Positions 16,970 to 20,938 of a DNA stretch of 20,938 bases are shown piece after piece. The position numbers and the translations under genes are program-made. How positions within the stretch are numbered: the first letter of the stretch is position 1; each line of letters begins with the position of its first letter. The stretch covers positions 330,129 through 351,066 of the forward strand of contig BFEA01000935.1 in NCBI GenBank assembly GCA_003427395.1. The letters run 5' to 3'. The notes under the pieces were generated by a model that was given only the letters and a program-made list of their open reading frames with translations, was not told where the DNA came from and made no database searches. This stretch comes from Chara braunii (taxonomy: Eukaryota > Streptophyta > Charophyceae > Charales > Characeae).

Positions 16970-17447
16970 CTATCTTCTTGACCATAGCGGGTTCCTGTGA
17001 TGATGATCGAATCACTTGACCGCTTTCTTGCCACTTCGGGGAAAAAGATCTGCCCCTTCTGAAATCCGATGAGGTAGAAACCCCTTTGAATCTTCTACGC
17101 TCAGAAGGAGGGTACTTGCATTGGTTAGCGTAGTGACCCACCTCATTACACCTAAAGCAAGTAGGAGGGGGATGCCTCCCCCAATAACCAACTCGATCCC
17201 CGTACTCATGTCTTCCTTCTCGTCTCACTGGATCAAAGTCTCGGTCTCCATAGTCGTATCTGCCACTTGAAGCTTCGAAACTCCCTCGATCTCCATCTCG
17301 AAGTGTTGGATTGGGGTGTCCACGTGAACCACCTAGCCGGTTCCCGAACCGAACTCGATTCGCGAAATCTGATCGTCCATCGTATCCCTCTCGCATGGCC
17401 CACCACTGACCGGGAATGACAGACCCCATCAGTCTGACATACCTCAT
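16938..17447 (-). CDS. Zinc-knuckle protein, N-terminal part of the PLE ORF
   Basis: An uninterrupted frame, first ATG at 17447 (an ATG at 17396 is an alternative). It is Arg/Gly/Asp-rich with repeated Y-G-D-R motifs, then has one canonical CX2CX4HX4C knuckle, CFRCNEVGHYANQC, near residues 100-113. Such knuckles bind nucleic acid in retroelement gag-like proteins. A Ser/Arg-rich stretch and KKIEDL follow, and the frame ends at TGA 16938-16940. There the coiled-coil frame takes over with CEYIEKDRLKKEE, so a frameshift probably split one ORF. It could also be a genuine separate ORF1. Confidence 0.7.
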   Translation of the reverse strand: MRYVRLMGSVIPGQWWAMREGYDGRSDFANRVRFGNRLGGSRGHPNPTLRDGDRGSFEASSGRYDYGDRDFDPVRREGRHEYGDRVGYWGRHPPPTCFRCNEVGHYANQCKYPPSERRRFKGVSTSSDFRRGRSFSPKWQESGQVIRSSSQEPAMVKKIEDLCRVWRRL

Positions 17448-17456
17448 TCGGCCCAC

Positions 17457-17924
17457 CTCAGGTCAGGACCAATCAGACCATTTGTCTTGACGACCCCTTT
17501 AACATGCCTCCAGTTCAGGACCACCATACCCACTACTCGAGCATGGTGACCCTTTGACACTCTCGCCATGACACCCAGACTATAGCGGGTCTGGTCACTC
17601 TATGACAATAGACCTCCCGTCAGTCATACTGCCCCGTACCCGGATTTGACCATTGTGGTCGGGGACCGACTCACCCCACTTGTGGTTAATGGCCCCGGAA
17701 ATCTTCGGGGAATCATCCAATGAAGCTTGCAACGAATTTTGAGTGAATTTGCTAAAGAGTTTGATTTTTTCTTTGCTGAAGGTCTTAAGAGGTTCGTATT
17801 TCGTCAATAAAGTATGCTTGCTCTTTAAGATCTAGGGTTATTAATGTGTCCCTTCGTTGACGAATTGGTGGTGATTGATATTACTTTCATTCCTATAATG
17901 CAATCTTCACTGAGATAATAATTG
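17457..17924. other. 5' flank of the Penelope-like element, no certain gene
   Basis: On minus, short open frames (70 codons at 17595-17807, about 40 codons at about 17460-17585) have no recognised domain. This should be the 5' untranslated or pseudo-LTR part of the element. No second hammerhead core (TCATCAG on plus) is visible here. Confidence 0.4.
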
Positions 17925-18239
17925 GGTTTCGTCGAAGATTACAATTAGGTTTTCGTCGAAAATTGCGGTTAAGTTCTGTTGGAGCTCGCGATTAGGATTC
18001 ATCGAAGATTCCAGTTAGGGTTTCGTCGAAGATTACAGTTTGTTGTCGCCGAACATTGCAGCAACGGGTCGTTGAAAATTATTGCAGTTTGGGTTCGCTG
18101 ACCATCGCCGAAATTCATTGTCAAGACACTAAGGTTTCGCCAAAGACTGTGAAGGATTCAAAGTTTCGCCGAGGATTATCAACACGCTACGATTTCGCCA
18201 AAGATTTGGAAGGCTAGTGAAGCTTCCCTAGGGTTTCGC
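17925..18239. repeat. Short-unit repeat region (TTTCGTCGAAGATTACA type, about 30 bp)
   Basis: Units such as GGGTTTCGTCGAAGATTACA recur at roughly 30-base spacing with heavy divergence (17930-18040), then at wider spacing as AAGGTTTCGCCAAAGA. The core TTCGCCGAA is a 9-base imperfect palindrome around C. It leads directly into the 92-bp array and shares its core. Confidence 0.8.
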
Positions 18240-18652
18240 CGAAGATTACACTTATTGTTTGTTTTTTTTTTTCGGTAACTTTGTCGTTTTTAAAGTTCTC
18301 GTCCTTTTAACCCTCCCTAGGGCTTCGCCGATGCTTCCAGGTAGGGTTTCGCCGAAGATTACAATTTCTTGCCGCCCAACATTGCATTAACGGGTCGTTG
18401 AAAATTATTGGAGTTTGGGTTCGCTGAGCATCGTCAAAATTCATTGTCAAGACACTAAGGTTTCGCCAAAGATTGTGAAGGCGTCGAAGTTTCGTCGAGG
18501 ATTATCAACACTCTAAGATTTCGCCAAAGATTAGGAAGGCTAGTGAAGCTTCCCGAGGGTTTCGCCGAGGATTACACTTGTTGTGTTTTTTTTTTTCGGG
18601 AACTTAGCCGTTTTTAAAGTTCTCGTCCTCTTAACCGTCCCTAGGGCTTCGC
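18040..18652. repeat. Larger repeat block, two copies 327 bp apart
   Basis: A block containing AACATTGCA, ACGGGTCGTTGAAAATTATT, GGTTCGCTGA, TTGTCAAGACACTAAGGTTT, GGATTATCAACAC and GTGAAGCTTCCC runs from about 18040 and again from about 18367. A third, shorter copy starts near 19026 and ends near 19190. Each copy ends by merging into the CGAAGATTACACTTATT start of the 92-bp unit. Confidence 0.88.
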
Positions 18653-20495
18653 TAAAGATTACACTTATTTTTCTTCTTTTTTTTCCTCGAGAACTTAATC
18701 GCTTTTATGGGTCAACCACCCACTCAATATCCCTGGGGCTTCGCCGAAGATTACACTCATTTTTCTTTCTTTTTTTCATCGGGAACTTAGTCGTTTTTGT
18801 AGGTCAACCACCCACTGAACCTCCCAGGGCTTCGCCGAAGATTACACTTATTTTTCTTCTTTTTTTTCTTTGGGAACTTAGTCGTTTTTGGAGGTCGAAC
18901 GCCCGCTCAACCTCCCCACGGCTTCGCCGAAGATTACACTTATTTTTTTTCTTTTTTTTCCTCGGGAACTTAGTCGTTTTTGTGGGTCAACTACCCACTC
19001 AACCTCTCCAAGGCTTCACCGAAGAGTTTGGTTCGCTGAGCATCGCCGGAATTGATTGTCAAGACACTAAGGTTTAAGCCAAGGACTGTGAAGGCGCCAA
19101 AGTTTCGCCAGGGATTATCAACACGCTAACATTTCGTCAAAGATTAGGAAGGCATGTAAAGCTTTCCTAGGGTTTCGCCGAAGATTACACTTATTTTTCT
19201 TTTTTTTTTCCCTTGTGAACTTAATCGTTTTTATGGGTCAACCACCCACTCAACCTCCCCAAGGCTTCGCCGAAAATTGTACTTATTTTTCTTCTTTTTT
19301 TTCCTTGGGAAACTTAGTCGTTTTTGTGGGTCAACCACCCACTCAACCTCCCCAGGGCTTCGTCGAAGATGACACGTATTTTTCTTTTTTTTTAATTCGG
19401 GAACTTAGTCATTTTGGGGGGCCTACCGCCCGCTCAACCTCCCAGGGCTTCACCGAAGATTACCCTTATTTTTCTTTTTTTTTCTTCTTTGGGAACTTAG
19501 TCATTTTGTGGGGTCAACCACCCACTCAACGTTCTCAGGGCTTCGTCGAAGATTACACTTATTTTTCTTCTTTTTTTTCTTTGGGAACTTAGTCGTTTTC
19601 TGGGGTAAACTGCCCACTCAACCTCCCCACGGCTTCGCCGAAGATTACACTTATTCTTCTTCTTTTTTTTCTTTGGGAACTTAGTCGTTTTTGGGGGTCG
19701 TCCGCGCACTCAACCTCTCCAGGGCTTCGCCGAAGATTACAATTATTTTTCTTCTTTTTTTTCTTTGGGAACTTAGTCTTTTTTTAGGGTCAACCACCCA
19801 CTCAACCTCCCAGGACTTCGCCGAAGATTACACTTATTTTTCTTCTTTTTTTTCTTTAGGAACTTAGTCGTTTTGGGGGGTCCACCGCCCACTCAATCTC
19901 CCCAGGGCTTCGCCGAAGATTACACTTATTTTTCTTCTTTTTTTTCTTTGGGAACTTAGTCGTTTTGGGGGTCAACCGCCCACTCAACCTCCCCACGGCT
20001 TCGCCGAAGATTACACTTATTTTTCTTCTTTTTTTTTTATTGGGAACTTAGTCGTTTTGGGGGTCGACCGCCCACTCAACCTCCACAGGGCCGCCAAAGA
20101 TTACACTTATTTTTCTTCTTTTTTTTCTTTGGGAACTTAGTTGTTTTTGGGGCGTCGATCGCCCACTCAACCTTCTCACGGTTTCGCCGAAGATTCACTT
20201 ATTTTTCTTCTTTTTTTTCCTCGGGAACTTAGTTATTTGTGTGGGTCAACCACCCACTCAATATCCCCAGGGCTTCGCCGAAAATTAGAGTTATTTTTCT
20301 TCTTGTTTTCCTCGGGAACTTAGTGTTTTTTTTGGGTCAACCGCCCACTCAATATCCCAGGGCTTCGCCGAAAATTACAGTTATTTTTCTTTTCTTTGGA
20401 AACTTAGTTGTTTTGGGGGGTGAACCACCCAGTCAACCTCCCCAAGGCTTCGTCGAAGATTACACATATTTTTCTTCTTTTTTTTCTTTGGCAAT
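18240..20495. repeat. Tandem array, about 20 copies of a 92-bp unit
   Basis: The unit reads roughly GGCTTCGCCGAAGATTACAC, then TTATTTTTCTTC and a T8 polypyrimidine tract, then TTTGGGAACTTAGTCGTTTT, then GGGGTCAACCGCCCACTCAA, then CCTCCCCAG. GGGAACTTA-like marks fall near 18598, 18689, 18781, 18872, 18964, 19215, 19307, 19398, 19491, 19583, 19675, 19767, 19858, 19950, 20042, 20133, 20224, 20313 and 20398, a spacing of 85-97 and mostly 91-92 bases. The 18964-19215 gap is filled by a copy of the larger block. Open frames of up to 164 codons across the array reflect a unit length near a multiple of three and are not supported as genes. Confidence 0.95.
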
Positions 20496-20546
20496 AAAAA
20501 ATAAGTGTAATGTTCGGTGAAACTGGACCCTTTGCTGGATGACTTT

Positions 20547-20710
20547 GGTGAGTTGGTTCTCAAGATGTGCCATTTGCCGAAGGACTGTTGAGATTTGGTG
20601 AGTTGGTTCCAAGTTTGATCGTTTGCCGAAGGGCTACGGTGAGTTTGTTCTCAAGTTGGCCGCTTTGCCGGAGAGCTTTGGTAAGTTAATGCTCAAGTTG
20701 GGCCCTTTGA
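20547..20710. repeat. Degenerate tandem repeat, four copies of about 42-50 bp
   Basis: Copies starting GGTGAGTTGGTTCTCAAG at 20547, 20597, 20638 and 20680 each carry TTTGCCGAA-like endings (the last is truncated). Spacing is 50, 41 and 42 bases. It follows the 92-bp array and shares the GCCGAAG core. Confidence 0.8.
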
Positions 20711-20938
20711 ACTTACATTCTAGGAGATACAACAGCTAGTTGTAGCGCCTGAAATAGGTGAAGAGGTCTGCCAAGTCTTAGAGCTTCGGGGTTTCATCTA
20801 TCCACATCCCCTCTTCATTCTCGTTGTGGCAATAAAATCGGAAGTAGCGTGGCTGGAAAGCAGTGTATATTTTCATATTCTTGCTCATCCTATCGATGAA
20901 AGTAGCCTCTTTCTATCTGTCTACGTGCATGGCTGGAA
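20711..20938. other. No recognisable gene
   Basis: The last 228 bases show no long open frame, domain or repeat. GGCTGGAA occurs at about 20850 and again at the window end, which is too short to interpret. Confidence 0.4.

Larger units (their letters stand above)
13186..17447 (-). mobile_element. Decayed Penelope-like retroelement with N-terminal GIY-YIG endonuclease
   Basis: Read on minus: CCHC zinc knuckle (17447-16938), charged coiled coil with SAP-like motif (16969-16001), GIY-YIG endonuclease (16000-15548), linker (15564-14863) and RT (14862-13186). Endonuclease before RT with a CxC motif between them (TCHC, 14766-14758) is the permuted order described for the Naiad/Chlamys PLE clade; canonical PLEs have the endonuclease at the C-terminus. 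Neither the coiled-coil ORF nor the endonuclease ORF has its own ATG near its start, and neighbours are separated by single stops or small frameshifts. They are therefore best read as one ancestral ORF of about 1420 codons. Pseudo-LTR boundaries were not identified. Confidence 0.85.

Noticed and set aside
18583-19592. Open frames of 164 and 125 codons on plus (18583-19077, 19215-19592) with a repeated GNLVVFVGQPPTQPPQGF motif
   Set aside because: They are direct translations of the 92-bp satellite; the frame stays open because the unit is close to 93 bases. No start context or domain supports a gene.

Overview
This looks like repeat-dense intergenic DNA from a eukaryotic green-lineage genome. 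No ordinary host gene, rRNA, tRNA, CRISPR array or bacterial operon is recognisable. The recognised coding matter comes from retroelements, nearly all on the minus strand and mostly decayed. The mix of a chromodomain Ty3/gypsy element and a Penelope-like element (PLE) with an N-terminal GIY-YIG endonuclease fits a streptophyte alga such as Chara. That assignment is inference from element types; nothing here proves the species.

Layout. 1-1100: TC/GC microsatellite, unique-looking sequence, and a G-rich heptamer array. 1100-2670: a possible minus-strand LTR edge with polypurine tract, a strong hairpin, small tandem duplications and an A22 tract. 2670-3281: an intact 203-codon GPY/F plus chromodomain ORF. 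3282-4486: a stretch with no recognised coding sequence that separates this ORF from integrase; it holds a 171-bp tandem duplication and a hammerhead-like relic. 4487-9674: a Ty3/gypsy element in the order gag, protease, RT, RNase H, integrase (read on minus), broken by many stops and frameshifts. 9675-12350: no recognisable gene, but a diverged 458-bp-spaced duplication and an A25 tract.

12351-17447 is the most interesting part. Read on the minus strand it runs: CCHC zinc knuckle, long charged coiled coil, SAP-like motif, GIY-YIG endonuclease, linker with a CxC motif, and a Penelope-type RT. The pieces are separated only by single in-frame stops or small frameshifts, so they look like remains of one ORF of about 1400 codons. 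About 0.8 kb past the RT end, on the same strand, lies a near-canonical type I hammerhead ribozyme with a very short helix III, the form known from canonical PLEs. The N-terminal-endonuclease PLE clade (Naiad/Chlamys) was described as lacking canonical hammerheads, so this association deserves checking.

17925-20710 is a composite satellite: short TTCGCCGAAGATT-type repeats, about 20 copies of a 92-bp unit with a polypyrimidine core, larger blocks interspersed in it, and a final degenerate 42-bp repeat. The last 230 bases hold nothing recognised.
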